From: Ignavibacteria bacterium
GTDB lineage: Bacteria; Bacteroidota; Ignavibacteria; SZUA-365
Assembly: GCA_016720835.1 (NCBI GenBank)
Contig: JADKJW010000003.1
Location: 310,001-374,000, forward strand
Length of the DNA: 64,000 nt
Direction of reading: 5' to 3'
How positions within the stretch are numbered: position 1 is the stretch's first letter; each line of letters begins with the position of its first letter. Below the pieces are notes generated by a model, which did no database searches, was not told where the DNA came from, and was given only the letters and a program-made list of their open reading frames with translations. Made by a program: the position numbers and the translations under genes. Below, one piece after another: positions 36,186-46,167 of this stretch.

Positions 36186-39100
36186 GTGACGGTGCCTCTC
36201 AGAACCTTGCTTCTCTTTTCGCTCTGCGCCCTGCTCCTCGCGCCGCCGACGGCGTCGGGGCAGTCCACCTGCGATGCCGACAAATCCTGCACCGGCAACG
36301 CGCTGCTCTTCCCGGGCGGCGACCTGGATTACGTGGACGTGTTCAACACACCGGTGCTCAACAGCATCGACACGTCGGACGCGATGAGCATCGTGCTCTG
36401 GGCCAACGTCGCGCGGCGGCCGGGCGTGGCGCAGTACATCGGGGGCGTATGGGGACCTCGGATGGACCGCGACGACAAGTGGCTGCTGTACGTGGGCGAC
36501 GACGATTCGCTGACCTTCGAACTCAGCAACGACGCCACGAACCTCGGCCAGTTCGACAACACCGTCGTCAAGACCGCGATGCCGTACGGGCGGTGGCTGC
36601 ACATCGCCGCGATGTGGGACGGTGCGACGCAGGAGGCGCGGCTGTACATCGACGGCACGCTCGTCGCCCGGGGCCGCAACGCCGACTACCCCGTCGCGAA
36701 GCTGCGTCCCACAATCAGTTACCTGCAGTTCGGCAGCTTCAACGGCATGACCAACGATCCGTCGCGCACGAAGACGCTCACCGGCACGCTCGACGAAATC
36801 CGCCTCTACAATCGCGTGATCCCCGAGGCGCAGTTGCGCTGCGAGCGCTACGCGTCGCTCCGCGGCAACGAGACCGGATTGATTCTCTACCTGCGGCTCA
36901 ACGAAACGGGCGGCGACATCCTCTGCGACGCCTCGCGCTGGAACGGACGCGGCAACAGGCGCGGGAGCCTGCAATTCGCCGCGCCGACGCGCGCGGTGCC
37001 GCAGTCCGTCTTCATCACTCCCGCGGCCTTCACCTTCGCGCTCGGCTGCATTTCCGACACCACGCTCACCGTCGCCATCACCGACACCTCCGCCTGCGGG
37101 CAGCAGGTGACGCTTTCGCTGTCGGGCAAGGACGCCGCGGCGTTTTCGCTCGGCGTCACGAGCGCCACGCTGCAGCAGAACCAGACGCTCGTCGTTCCGA
37201 TCCGGACGAACATCCGCATCACCGGATCGATCAATGCCACGCTCACCGTGCAGCCGCTGAACAGCTGCAATCCGACCTCCGTCATTCCCATCAGCATCAC
37301 GCGCAACACGCAGCTGGGCACGTCGATGGGGCGCCTCGTCTTCGACACGCTGTTCGGCTGCGTGAGCAGGACGGTGTCGGACACAACGCTCCGAATCTGC
37401 AACAACAGCGGCGGACCGCTCACCGTCTCGTCCCTTTCCACCGTCGTGGGCGCATTCACCGCCACGCCCGTCGGCTGGACGCTGCCGCTCACGCTGCAAC
37501 CGGGCGATTGCCGCGACGTGCTGCTGCGCTTCGCGCCGCCCGACACCGGATCGTACGCCGACACGCTGCGCATCGCGTCGACGGACATCTGTCCGGGCAG
37601 CGGCCTCATCCCGCTTTCCGGTCGCAGCGTGGATATTGCGCGCACCACGATTTCCTCCGTCGACTTCGACCGCCCGCAGATCCCCTGCCGCCGCTCGCTG
37701 AACCTCGCCGAGGAATTCTTCCTGCGCAACATGACGGGCGAGAACTTCACCGTGGAGGCGATCGAATTCAACGACCCCGCCTTCAGCACGCCCACCGTGC
37801 TGCCCCTCACCGCGCGGCCCGGCATCTCGTACCGCATGTACATCCGCTTCCGCTCCAGCGTGGAGGGCTTCTATCGCGACACGGCGCGCATCCGCATGAA
37901 CTTCCGCGGTTGCACGGTGTACCGCAGCATTCCGCTGACCGGACGCATCGTGGATGTGAAGCTCGCTCCCGCCGACACGCTCGTCGACTTCGGCAACGTC
38001 ATCGTCGGACAGAGCGCCACGCTTCCCGTCTCGCTGTCGAACAACGGCATCGACTCCCGCGACGTGTTCATGTACCTGAGTTCGGGACGCGTGTTCTCGA
38101 TCGCGGGGGCGAACCGCTTCACGCTTGCGCCCGCGGGTTCGCGCTCCGTGAACGTGACCTTCCGTCCGCTCAGCGCCGCGCCGTACCGCGACACGCTCAA
38201 CTTCCAGGACGTCGGCTGCCAGATCATCAAGCAGGTGATCCTCACGGGCAACGGCATGTTCGGCTCGCTCGTCTTCCAGCCGCCGTACCTGCAGGCGTCG
38301 GGCGTCATCAACTGCCTGTGCAGGGTGGATACCGTCACCGTGACCAACAACACCGGCGCGCCGTTGACGCTGCGCAGCGTCTCGATCAGCGGATCGACGA
38401 AGTTCACCTTCCTCGCGCCCGCGCCCGTGCCGAACGAGGTGCTGCAGCCCGGACAGCGGCGCAGCTTCCACGTGCAGTACTGTCCGGCGGGCGCGCAGGA
38501 CTTCGTGACGGAAACTGCCGATCTCGTGTTCGATACCGACGGTCCCGAAGGCACGCTGCGCATGCTGATGACGGGCACGAACATCGAGCCGAAGCTGACC
38601 ATCGAGGCCGCGACGAATTTCGGCGACGTGGAAGTCGGCACCGCGCAGACGCGCGTGCTGCACCTGACGAATCCGAGTCCGACCCCCGTGCGCGTCGACG
38701 CCATCCCGCCGCTGCCGGCGGGCTTCAGCGTCGTGTCCGCCGCGCCGCCCGTCGGTTCCACGCTGCAGTACCGCGACACCATGCTCGTCACCGTGCAGTT
38801 CGCGCCGCCGACGAACACCACGTACAGCGGGACGATCAGCGCGAGTTCGACGAATCCCTGTCCCGTGGGCACGAGCGGCGCGCTGACGGGACGCGGCATC
38901 ATCGTGCCGCTCTTCGTGCCGTGGTCCACCATCGTCTTCAGCGAGGTGACGCGGTGCGACAGCGTGCTGCGCGTCATCGGCCTCGTGAACGACGGCAGCG
39001 TGCCGATACGCGTCGATTCGATCTGGATCACCGGGCGCGACTCGCTCGCCTTCGACTGGCGCGGACGCACGTTCAGCGGCGCGCCGCCGCGCGACACGCC

Positions 39101-40265
39101 GCCGCGCTTTGCGGACAGCCTCGACATCATCTACCATCCTGACCGCTCGCCCAACGTGCAGTCGCAGGCGCAGATCAAGATCACCGCCACCACGCGACTC
39201 GGCCGGCAGACGTTCACGATCAATCTCGTGGGCGGGAGAATTCAGCAGTACATCCCGAGCCGCAACGCCGTGCTCTTCCCCGCGACGCCCGTGCGCAATC
39301 CCGCCACGCCGATCAGCGTGAGCTTCCAGAATCCGAGCTACCTCGAGACGCTGTATATCGATTCGCTCAGCTTCGTGCAGAACCAGGGCGTGTTCTCGTT
39401 TGCCGCGACATTGCCGCTTGCCATCGCGCCGCGGCAGACGCGCGCGATCGCCTTCGGCTTCACGCCGCGCGCGGCCATCACCTACACCGCGAAGATCCGT
39501 CTGAGCACGCGCGTCAGCTGCGCCGAGACCGACACGACCATCGTCATCAGCGGCGACGGCTACACGCCGCCCTGGCTCACCACCGTGTGTCTCGATTCCA
39601 ACGTCACGGCGAACATCGGCGATGTGCTGCGTCTGCCGGTGTTCCTGAACCGTCCCATTCCGCAGAATCCGCTGGACGTCGATCTCTTCATCGGCTTCCA
39701 CCGGCGCGCGCTGCAGTACCTCGGCTTCGAGCCCGTGTTCACACAGACCCCGGCCTTCGACACGCTGCGCACGGACGGGGTGAAGGTGACGCTGCGCGGC
39801 AATCAGAACGTCGTCTCCGGCCCCATCGGCTACATCAGCTTCCGCGTGGCGGCATCGGATTCCATGCAATTCTTCCTGCGCACCGACAGCGTCGGCTTCG
39901 CGTCCGATTCCACGCTGTTCATCGCGCTGTTCGGCGACGGCTGCATCAAGACCATGACCATCAATCCGCGCTGCGGCGTGCAGCGCCTGAGCTTCAGCAC
40001 GAATCATTACGAACTCAAGCAGAACTATCCGAACCCGTTCACCGCGACCACCACCATCGAGTTCGAGACGCTCGAGGACGTGCCGGTGCGCATCGAGGTG
40101 CGCGACACGCGCGGCCGCACCGTGGCCGTGCTCGCCGACGGGTTCACGCCGCACGGACGCTACCTGCTCGTGTTCGACGGGTCCGCCCTGCCGACCGGCA
40201 CCTACAGTCTCCTGATGATCACCCCGAATTTCACCGCCTCCCGCACCATGATGGTGGTGAAATAA
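36186..40265 (+). CDS. Very large secreted protein: LamG-like domain, many ASH domains, cohesin-like domain, T9SS sorting domain
   Basis: 1,359 residues, GTG start at 36186 with signal LLLFSLCALLLAPPTASG. A concanavalin/LamG-like domain comes first (LDYVDVFNTP, MSIVLWANVARR, WLHIAAMWDGATQEARLYIDGTLV). From about residue 270 to 1120 it repeats Ig-like ASH/choice-of-anchor D domains with lines such as VDFGNVIVGQSATLPVSL and TNFGDVEVGTAQTRVLHL; cysteine pairs recur. Near 1125-1260 a cohesin-like domain (VCLDSNVTANIGDVLRLPVFL) appears. The end (YELKQNYPNPFTATTTIEF, ending RTMMVVK) is a T9SS sorting domain. It follows DUF1501 by 27 bp. Likely a surface adhesin or scaffold. Confidence 0.85.
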   Translation: MTVPLRTLLLFSLCALLLAPPTASGQSTCDADKSCTGNALLFPGGDLDYVDVFNTPVLNSIDTSDAMSIVLWANVARRPGVAQYIGGVWGPRMDRDDKWLLYVGDDDSLTFELSNDATNLGQFDNTVVKTAMPYGRWLHIAAMWDGATQEARLYIDGTLVARGRNADYPVAKLRPTISYLQFGSFNGMTNDPSRTKTLTGTLDEIRLYNRVIPEAQLRCERYASLRGNETGLILYLRLNETGGDILCDASRWNGRGNRRGSLQFAAPTRAVPQSVFITPAAFTFALGCISDTTLTVAITDTSACGQQVTLSLSGKDAAAFSLGVTSATLQQNQTLVVPIRTNIRITGSINATLTVQPLNSCNPTSVIPISITRNTQLGTSMGRLVFDTLFGCVSRTVSDTTLRICNNSGGPLTVSSLSTVVGAFTATPVGWTLPLTLQPGDCRDVLLRFAPPDTGSYADTLRIASTDICPGSGLIPLSGRSVDIARTTISSVDFDRPQIPCRRSLNLAEEFFLRNMTGENFTVEAIEFNDPAFSTPTVLPLTARPGISYRMYIRFRSSVEGFYRDTARIRMNFRGCTVYRSIPLTGRIVDVKLAPADTLVDFGNVIVGQSATLPVSLSNNGIDSRDVFMYLSSGRVFSIAGANRFTLAPAGSRSVNVTFRPLSAAPYRDTLNFQDVGCQIIKQVILTGNGMFGSLVFQPPYLQASGVINCLCRVDTVTVTNNTGAPLTLRSVSISGSTKFTFLAPAPVPNEVLQPGQRRSFHVQYCPAGAQDFVTETADLVFDTDGPEGTLRMLMTGTNIEPKLTIEAATNFGDVEVGTAQTRVLHLTNPSPTPVRVDAIPPLPAGFSVVSAAPPVGSTLQYRDTMLVTVQFAPPTNTTYSGTISASSTNPCPVGTSGALTGRGIIVPLFVPWSTIVFSEVTRCDSVLRVIGLVNDGSVPIRVDSIWITGRDSLAFDWRGRTFSGAPPRDTPPRFADSLDIIYHPDRSPNVQSQAQIKITATTRLGRQTFTINLVGGRIQQYIPSRNAVLFPATPVRNPATPISVSFQNPSYLETLYIDSLSFVQNQGVFSFAATLPLAIAPRQTRAIAFGFTPRAAITYTAKIRLSTRVSCAETDTTIVISGDGYTPPWLTTVCLDSNVTANIGDVLRLPVFLNRPIPQNPLDVDLFIGFHRRALQYLGFEPVFTQTPAFDTLRTDGVKVTLRGNQNVVSGPIGYISFRVAASDSMQFFLRTDSVGFASDSTLFIALFGDGCIKTMTINPRCGVQRLSFSTNHYELKQNYPNPFTATTTIEFETLEDVPVRIEVRDTRGRTVAVLADGFTPHGRYLLVFDGSALPTGTYSLLMITPNFTASRTMMVVK

Positions 40266-40337
40266 CTCCGCGCTTCCGTTCATTTGTCCAATCGATCCTG
40301 GGAATTCCTTCACGCACTTGAGTACAGCAGCTTGCGC

Positions 40338-42283
40338 ATGATCCTTCGCTTCCGTTTCCTCCTTCTTTTCTCCTGACGGGCGGCACGCTGCTCGCGCAAC
40401 CGTATCTGCGCATCGGCGCGCATGCCGGCTACGAGCGCGCGTGGCACACGACCGCGCAACCCGTGCTCCCGGCGGACGAGGGCTGCGGCGAATTCACGTA
40501 CGGCGCGGGGCACGGACTTGCGGCGGGACTGCTCGGCGAGATGGAACTGTACACCTGGCTGCGCGGCACCGTGCGCTTCTCCTACGCGCAGCTCGGCGGC
40601 ACCATGCGCGCCACCTGCGACAACGGCATCATCGTCCCCGTCGGCAGCAACGACTTCGCGCCGCTCGTGCGCGAGTACACCAAAGTGGTGCGTCTCGATT
40701 ACGCGCTTGCGGATTTCGGCCTGAAGCTGATGCCGCTCGACATCCCCGTGTTTCTCAGCGCCGGACTGAGCATCGGCGCGCCGCTGTTCAGGGCCGCGTA
40801 CTCGCAGGACGAGCGCATCGTCTCGCCCGAGGGCGCGCTGTTTCCGGGCTTCGTGGCCAGCCGTTCCAACGGCGGCGGCGACATCCGCGACACGAAGCTG
40901 CGCAGCGCCGTCCGCGCGGGCGTCGGCTACGCCTTCACGCTGCACAATCACGCGGAGCTGTCGCCCGAACTGTCCTACACGCATCCTCTCACCAACGTCG
41001 CGCTGGGCGACACGTGGAAGATCGCGACACTGAGCGCGGGTCTCAGCCTCGCCTGGCGCATCGATCTGCACGAAGAGGAACCCCCGCTCCCCGTCGAACC
41101 GCCTCCGCCGCCTCCTCCCCCGCCACCACCAGCGCCGCCCGTGGCTTCCATCAGCACCACGACGGACGCGGAGATCAACATCACGGAGACCTTCGTCACC
41201 GAGACGTTCCCGCTGCTGCCGTATATCTTTTTCGAGAAGGACTCCAGCCGTCTGCCCGACAAGTACCGTCACATGGAGGCACGCGACACCGCGGCCTTCA
41301 CCGAGAACGGGTTGCCGCGCAAGACGATGGGCATCTACTACCACATCCTCGACATCGCCGGCAAGCGACTGCAGGCGAATCCGCAGGTCACCGTCACGCT
41401 CTCCGGTTCCACCGACGACAAGGACGCCGAGAAGGACAACACGGCCCTCGCCCTCGCTCGCGCCAACGCGGTAAAGACGTATTTCACGGACGTGTGGGGG
41501 ATCGACGCGAAGCGGATCAAGGTGACGCAGCAGAAGCTGCCGCCCATTCCCTCGACGCAGACGCTCGCCGAGGGCGACGAGGAGAACCGCCGCGTCGACA
41601 TGACGTCGTCGTCCGACGAGCTGTTCCGTCCCGTCGTGCACGAGCGTCTCAGCGAATTCGCCATCACCCCGCCGACGCTCGAGCTGGCGTTGCGCGGCGA
41701 CGGCGCGTCGGCTCTCGCCTCCTGGTCGATGGCCGTGCGGCACGACGGCGAGGACGTCGCCTCCTTCGCGGGCGCGGGTCCGCCTCCCGCCACAGTGCGC
41801 TGGACGCTGGGCGACAGCGTCGCCGCGCGCGTGCGCGAGCACGATTCGCTGCGCGCGCTGCTCACCGTGACGGACGAACGCGGCAACATCGGCAGATCGG
41901 AAATCGCCATCCCCGTGAATAAGCGGCAGAACTCCTTCGAGATCGGCCGCCTCAGCCTCATCGTGTTCGACTTCGACCGCTCCGACATCTTCCTCTTCAA
42001 TCAGCGCATGATCAAGCGCTTCGTGGCCGAGGCCATCACACCGTCGTCGTCGGTCGTGATCACCGGATCGACGGACCGCCTCGGCGAGGAGAAGCACAAC
42101 ATCGAACTTTCCGCCGCGCGCGCCGAGAGCGTCAAGGCCATCCTGCTCTCGCAGAGTCCCACCTACGAAAAGCTCGAGGCCCGCGGCATCGGCGAGGCGC
42201 CGGATCTGTACGACAACATGCTCCCCGAGGGACGCTTCTACTGCCGCACCGTGGCGGTGGAAGTCACCACGCCCGTGAAATAA
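40338..42283 (+). CDS. OmpA-family protein with N-terminal barrel; signal peptide split by a 1-nt frameshift
   Basis: ATG 40338 opens MILRFRFLLLF and then hits TGA at 40374, while the next frame continues LLTGGTLLAQPYLRIGAHAGYE without a start. Adding one base in the pyrimidine run near 40365-40372 would give a normal signal peptide. Without it, the first start in the main frame is GTG 40463, which lacks a signal. The product has a beta-barrel-like N-terminal region, a proline-rich linker (eleven Pro run near 41100) and OmpA-like domains: VTVTLSGSTDDKDAEKDN with ALARANAVKTYF, then VVITGSTDRLGEEKHNIELSAARAESVKAIL. It would tie peptidoglycan to the outer membrane. Frameshift or base-calling error undecided. 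Confidence 0.75.
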
Positions 42284-42399
42284 CTGCACGGAAAATCGTT
42301 GGGCAGCGCGGCGATTATCTCATCGCGCCGTATCTTGCGCGCGATGCAATTCCCGATGCTCTGATCTGGCGGGGCACTGTTCCTCAACCGGAGATTCCC

Positions 42400-44931
42400 A
42401 TGCTCGAAGCACTGATCGTCCTGCTGCTGCTGGCGCCCGTGGTCATTCTCATCGTCCTGCTTGTCAAGGTCGTGACGCTCTCCGGTCAGGTGAGCACGCA
42501 CGCGCGCCGCCTGCGCGAACTCGAGACGTACATCTCGCAGACGCTGCAGCAGGAGTCGCCCGCGGCATACGCCGAACGCGCCGCGCAGCCGACATCCTCC
42601 ACGACGGCCGTCACAACCCCTGCGGCGACAGCACCGGTGATCCCACCCGCCGCCGTTCCTGATGCTGCGCCCGCGCACGCCGCTTCCGCGATGACGCAGG
42701 ATGCGACGACGGCCGTTGCACCCGCAGTGGAGCAGCACGCAGCCGAGCCGCCCGCGGTGACCATGCCCTTGCAGGCTGCCCAGCCCGCGGCGCATGCGGC
42801 ACCGGCCGCGGCATCCGCTCCCGTTGCCGCGCCTCCCGGCGCACCGCCGGGCATGCGTCCCGCGCCGGGCCCGCAGCGCGCGCCGAAGCCGCCGACGCGC
42901 ACGAACGCCGAGTGGGAGCAGCTCATCGGCGGGAAGCTCCTGAATAGAATCGGAGCCGTCGCTCTTATTCTCGGCGTGGGCTTCTTCCTGAAGTACGCCT
43001 TCGACAAGGAGTGGATTCCGGAAGCCGTGCGCGTGCTCTTCGGCGGCGCCATCGGCGTCGCGCTGGTGGCGGGCGGCTGGCGCTTCGAGAAGAAGGGCCT
43101 GCAGATCTTCGCGCAGGGCCTGCTGGGCGCGGGCATCGCCATCCTGTACACGAGCGTGTTCGCGAGCTTCAACTTCTACCATCTCGTACCGCAGGGCGTG
43201 GCCTTCGCGCTGATGTCGGTGGTGACGGCCTTCACCTTCCTGCTGGCGCTGCGCTACGATTCGCTCGCGATATCGCTGCTCGGCTGGGCGGGAGGTTTCC
43301 TGACGCCCTTCATGCTCAGCACCGGCGTGTCGAACGAAGTGGGGCTGTTCACCTACGTGGCGCTGCTGGACCTCGGCCTGCTCGCCGTCATCCTGAAGAA
43401 GGACTCCTGGGTCGTACTCGAGCCGTTGACCATGGCGGGCACGTACCTGCTGTTCTACGCGTGGCGCGATCAGTACTACGCGGAGCCGATGTTCGTCGTC
43501 ACGGTGGGTTTCCTCGTGCTGTTCTGGCTGCTCTTCTTCCTGCTGGATCTCGCGCACGTCGCGCGGCCGGCAACGAAGTACACCGTCTTCCATCAGCTGC
43601 TCGGCGCGTTGAACCTGCTGTTCTTCTATCCCGCGCTGATGAATCTTCTCGACACGCCATTTCACGACAACGCCATCGCCGCGGTAAGCGCGTCGCTGGC
43701 CGCGGTGTATTTCCTGAGCTGGGTGCTGATCCGGACGAGACAGCCGGAGCAGCGCGTCGCGCACGGCCGCCTCACCGTGTCGGCCATCCTGCTCGCGACC
43801 CTCGCCATCCCGCAGCATTTCGACGGCTTCGCCATCATCCCGGTCATGGCGCTCTTCGCCGCGCTGCTGCTGTGGGCGGGAAAGCAGCGCAACGAATGGC
43901 ACATCGTCATCTCCGCGGTGGCGCTGCTGGCCATCGCCTTCCTCGGGTTGCTGGGCACGGACGGCTCCTTCGCCTACGCGGATGTGAAGATCTACCGGCC
44001 CTTCCTGAACATGCGCCTTGCGGGGTACCTCTCGCTCGCCGTCGCGATGCTGTTCGGCGGCACGCTGTTCTCGAACGCGACGGAGCAGGCCGGGAAGGCG
44101 CTGCATGCCGTCCTCGGCGCGCTCGGCGCCTTCGTCGTGTTCCTCCTCTGCACCGTGGAGACGACCGACCTCTTCCGCACATGGATGGACGGCGGGTCGG
44201 GAGACATGCGCGACCTGCTGCTTTTCGACATGTTCATGGTGCTCTCCGCCGTGTGGGCGATGTACGCGGTGGCGCTGTCCTACATCGGACTGCGTCTGCG
44301 GGCCTTCCATTTTCTGTACCTCGGCTTCGGCGCGCTGTTCCTCGCGCTGGCCATGGGCGGCATACGCGGGATCGCCTTCGAACCCATCGCGTGGTTCACG
44401 CCCGTGCTCAACATCCGTTTCGTGGTGCTCGTGCTTCTGATGATCGCCCTCTTCATCCACTGGAACCTGGCGCGCGCGCGAGAGGCCGCGATGCCGTGGC
44501 TGCGGCAGTTCCGCTCCGTCGTCAGCATCGCCGTGGTGGTGATGCTCCTGATGCTGCTCACGGGCGAGACGCGCGACTTCTTCGAGAAAACCCTGGTCTC
44601 CCTGTACCTCGAGGAGCAGTCGCCCGAGATCGCCGCGCGCATCCTCAGCACCGTGAACCTGCAGCAGCTCGCGCTCTCCAGCATGTGGCTGATCTTCTCC
44701 ATCGTCCTGATGGTCTACGGCCTGCTGCGCCGCGTGCGCCTGCAGCGCATCGCCGCCTTCGTGCTCTTCGGCATCTCCATCCTGAAGATCTTCATCTACG
44801 ACCTCTCCTCGCTCGAGACCCTGTACCGCATCTTCTCCTTCATCGGCCTGGGCGTGATCCTGCTCGCGGTGTCGTACCTCTTCACGCGGTACAAGGAGGT
44901 GATTTTCGGGGGGGAGGAAGAGAAAGGATGA
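42400..44931 (+). CDS. DUF2339 polytopic membrane protein
   Basis: 843 residues. An N-terminal membrane helix (ALIVLLLLAPVVILIVLLVKVV) is followed by a coiled-coil-like stretch and an Ala/Pro-rich linker. The core then opens with the DUF2339 signature WEQLIGGKLLNRIGAVALILGVGFFLKYAFD, PEAVRVLFGGAIGVALVAGGW and more than twenty hydrophobic segments, ending with KIFIYDLSSLETLYRIFSFIGLGVILLAVSYLF. The family is widespread in Bacteroidota and proteobacteria but has no proven function. It follows the OmpA-like gene by 116 bp, with a TATCTTGC -7-like box at 42331, so it may have its own promoter. Confidence 0.88.
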   Translation: MLEALIVLLLLAPVVILIVLLVKVVTLSGQVSTHARRLRELETYISQTLQQESPAAYAERAAQPTSSTTAVTTPAATAPVIPPAAVPDAAPAHAASAMTQDATTAVAPAVEQHAAEPPAVTMPLQAAQPAAHAAPAAASAPVAAPPGAPPGMRPAPGPQRAPKPPTRTNAEWEQLIGGKLLNRIGAVALILGVGFFLKYAFDKEWIPEAVRVLFGGAIGVALVAGGWRFEKKGLQIFAQGLLGAGIAILYTSVFASFNFYHLVPQGVAFALMSVVTAFTFLLALRYDSLAISLLGWAGGFLTPFMLSTGVSNEVGLFTYVALLDLGLLAVILKKDSWVVLEPLTMAGTYLLFYAWRDQYYAEPMFVVTVGFLVLFWLLFFLLDLAHVARPATKYTVFHQLLGALNLLFFYPALMNLLDTPFHDNAIAAVSASLAAVYFLSWVLIRTRQPEQRVAHGRLTVSAILLATLAIPQHFDGFAIIPVMALFAALLLWAGKQRNEWHIVISAVALLAIAFLGLLGTDGSFAYADVKIYRPFLNMRLAGYLSLAVAMLFGGTLFSNATEQAGKALHAVLGALGAFVVFLLCTVETTDLFRTWMDGGSGDMRDLLLFDMFMVLSAVWAMYAVALSYIGLRLRAFHFLYLGFGALFLALAMGGIRGIAFEPIAWFTPVLNIRFVVLVLLMIALFIHWNLARAREAAMPWLRQFRSVVSIAVVVMLLMLLTGETRDFFEKTLVSLYLEEQSPEIAARILSTVNLQQLALSSMWLIFSIVLMVYGLLRRVRLQRIAAFVLFGISILKIFIYDLSSLETLYRIFSFIGLGVILLAVSYLFTRYKEVIFGGEEEKG

Positions 44932-45125
44932 AGGATGAATTATGAAGGATGAAAGGGGAAAACACTCTGAGTGTTGATGGAGAGAAAGCCCGAGTCTTCA
45001 GTCATCCTGAGCGCAGAAGCCTGCCCTGAGCGAAGCCGAAGGGAAGGATCTGGCCGTCCGAAATACAAGCGGCATTCGGAGCGCTGCCGGGGCCGGCGTC
45101 CCTGCCGGCCGATTCCGGATCAGTT
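44925..45125. repeat. Repeat-rich spacer: heptamer tract, 45-bp-like repeat and a GTCCC-loop hairpin
   Basis: It starts with degenerate heptamers (GGATGAA, 44926-44956), overlapping the DUF2339 stop. Then comes a CCTGAGCGCAGAAGCCTGCC stretch with CCTGAGCGAAGCCGAAGG, two related copies of a motif often dispersed in bacterial genomes. At 45091-45120 lies a hairpin GGCCGGC/GCCGGCC with loop GTCCCT followed by CGATTCCGGAT, the same layout as the copies at 26 kb and 54 kb but with a fully different stem. Confidence 0.7.
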
Positions 45126-45177
45126 CTTCTGAAAAAAGATCGTATCCATCGACAACCCCCTCCACCCCGGAGCCCCC

Positions 45178-46167
45178 ATGCCGGCAAACATCGCACACGT
45201 CCTGATCGCGCAGGCAGCGTACGAAGCGCTGCGGAAGGAACACGCGGCCATCGCCGACCTCGTGCTGTCCAAGAACAACTTCTTCTATCTCGGCTCCCTC
45301 GGGCCGGACCTGCCGAGCTACGCCACGCCGCAACTGGTGAAGGCGGCGCTGCACGATCTGCTGATCCGGCCCTTCACGGATCAGACGAATCCGCGCGAGG
45401 AGGACGCGTCGTTCTTCCTGCATTCCACGAGGCCCAACATGTTCCCGTGGTATCTGATGGAGACGAACATGGCCTTCGCTCCCCTGCGCGACGGCAAGCT
45501 TGTGGTGGAGGAATTCAACGAGGCGGTGTTCGCGTTCACGATGGGCTACGTGAGCCACATCGCCGCGGATCAGATCGTGCACAGGCTTGTCCGCGAGAAG
45601 GCGGGACCCTACTACCGCAACCTCGAGACGGCACAAAAGCATGCCGACTGCGAAGTGCATCAGGACATCTTCCTCTTCCACGAACTGTATCCGAAGCGCG
45701 CGCTGGAGAAGACCTTCGTGGCCGAGATGGTGAACGTCGACAAGCTCGGCATCGCGTACACGAGTTTCTGCAACTTCCTGAGCCTCTCCATCAGCAAGGC
45801 CGGCTACGAGCGAATCGACCGGGAGGATATCGATCTCTGGATAGACGGGATCCGACTGACCTTCGAACTGATGGACAGCGTCGGTCCCTACGTCGGCGCC
45901 CTGAAGAATTATCAGAAAAACAGAACGAAGCTCAATGCCTTCCCGAAGTACCGTGAGTATTTCCGCGATCCCGCGACGGGCTTCGACTACATGGATCACT
46001 ACCACCGCGCGGTGTCCCTCTCCGTGCAGTACATGCGCGAAGTGGCGTCGTTGTGGGAGGCGCCTGTCTTTTCCTACGATCGATCCGTCGCCTTTCAGCG
46101 GATCGTGCATCCCGAGGATCTGACCTCGCCGTACCGGGAAGATCTGCTTATGAACCCGGTCGCGTGA
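45178..46167 (+). CDS. Zinc-dependent phospholipase C family protein
   Basis: 329 residues. Matches the zinc-dependent phospholipase C-like family: MPANIAHVLIAQAAY with an early His, FFYLGSLGPDLPSY, FFLHSTRPNMFPWY, the metal-site helix FTMGYVSHIAADQIVH and KHADCEVHQDIFLFHELYP, which supply the His/Asp ligands expected for three zinc ions. No signal peptide is seen, so it may act inside the cell or on the inner leaflet. The C-terminal 73 bp overlap, tail to tail, the 3' end of the MazF-like gene on the other strand. Phospholipase activity is inferred from family only. Confidence 0.85.
   Translation: MPANIAHVLIAQAAYEALRKEHAAIADLVLSKNNFFYLGSLGPDLPSYATPQLVKAALHDLLIRPFTDQTNPREEDASFFLHSTRPNMFPWYLMETNMAFAPLRDGKLVVEEFNEAVFAFTMGYVSHIAADQIVHRLVREKAGPYYRNLETAQKHADCEVHQDIFLFHELYPKRALEKTFVAEMVNVDKLGIAYTSFCNFLSLSISKAGYERIDREDIDLWIDGIRLTFELMDSVGPYVGALKNYQKNRTKLNAFPKYREYFRDPATGFDYMDHYHRAVSLSVQYMREVASLWEAPVFSYDRSVAFQRIVHPEDLTSPYREDLLMNPVA

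Noticed and set aside
34329..40313. Minus-strand open frame of nearly 2,000 codons opposite DUF1800, DUF1501 and the ASH protein
   Set aside because: It is a shadow: the plus strand has recognisable domains throughout, and the minus frame is a low-complexity His/Arg/Ala/Gly/Val/Asp-rich chain with no start context, typical of high-GC DNA.
40338..40376. Programmed ribosomal frameshift in the OmpA-like signal peptide
   Set aside because: A -1 shift is required, but there is no standard X XXY YYZ slippery heptamer with a downstream stem, and signal peptides are not known sites for it.
42238..44460. Minus-strand 740-codon frame opposite the DUF2339 gene
   Set aside because: Its Glu/His/Gln/Arg-rich composition is the complement of Leu/Ala/Val-rich membrane helices.
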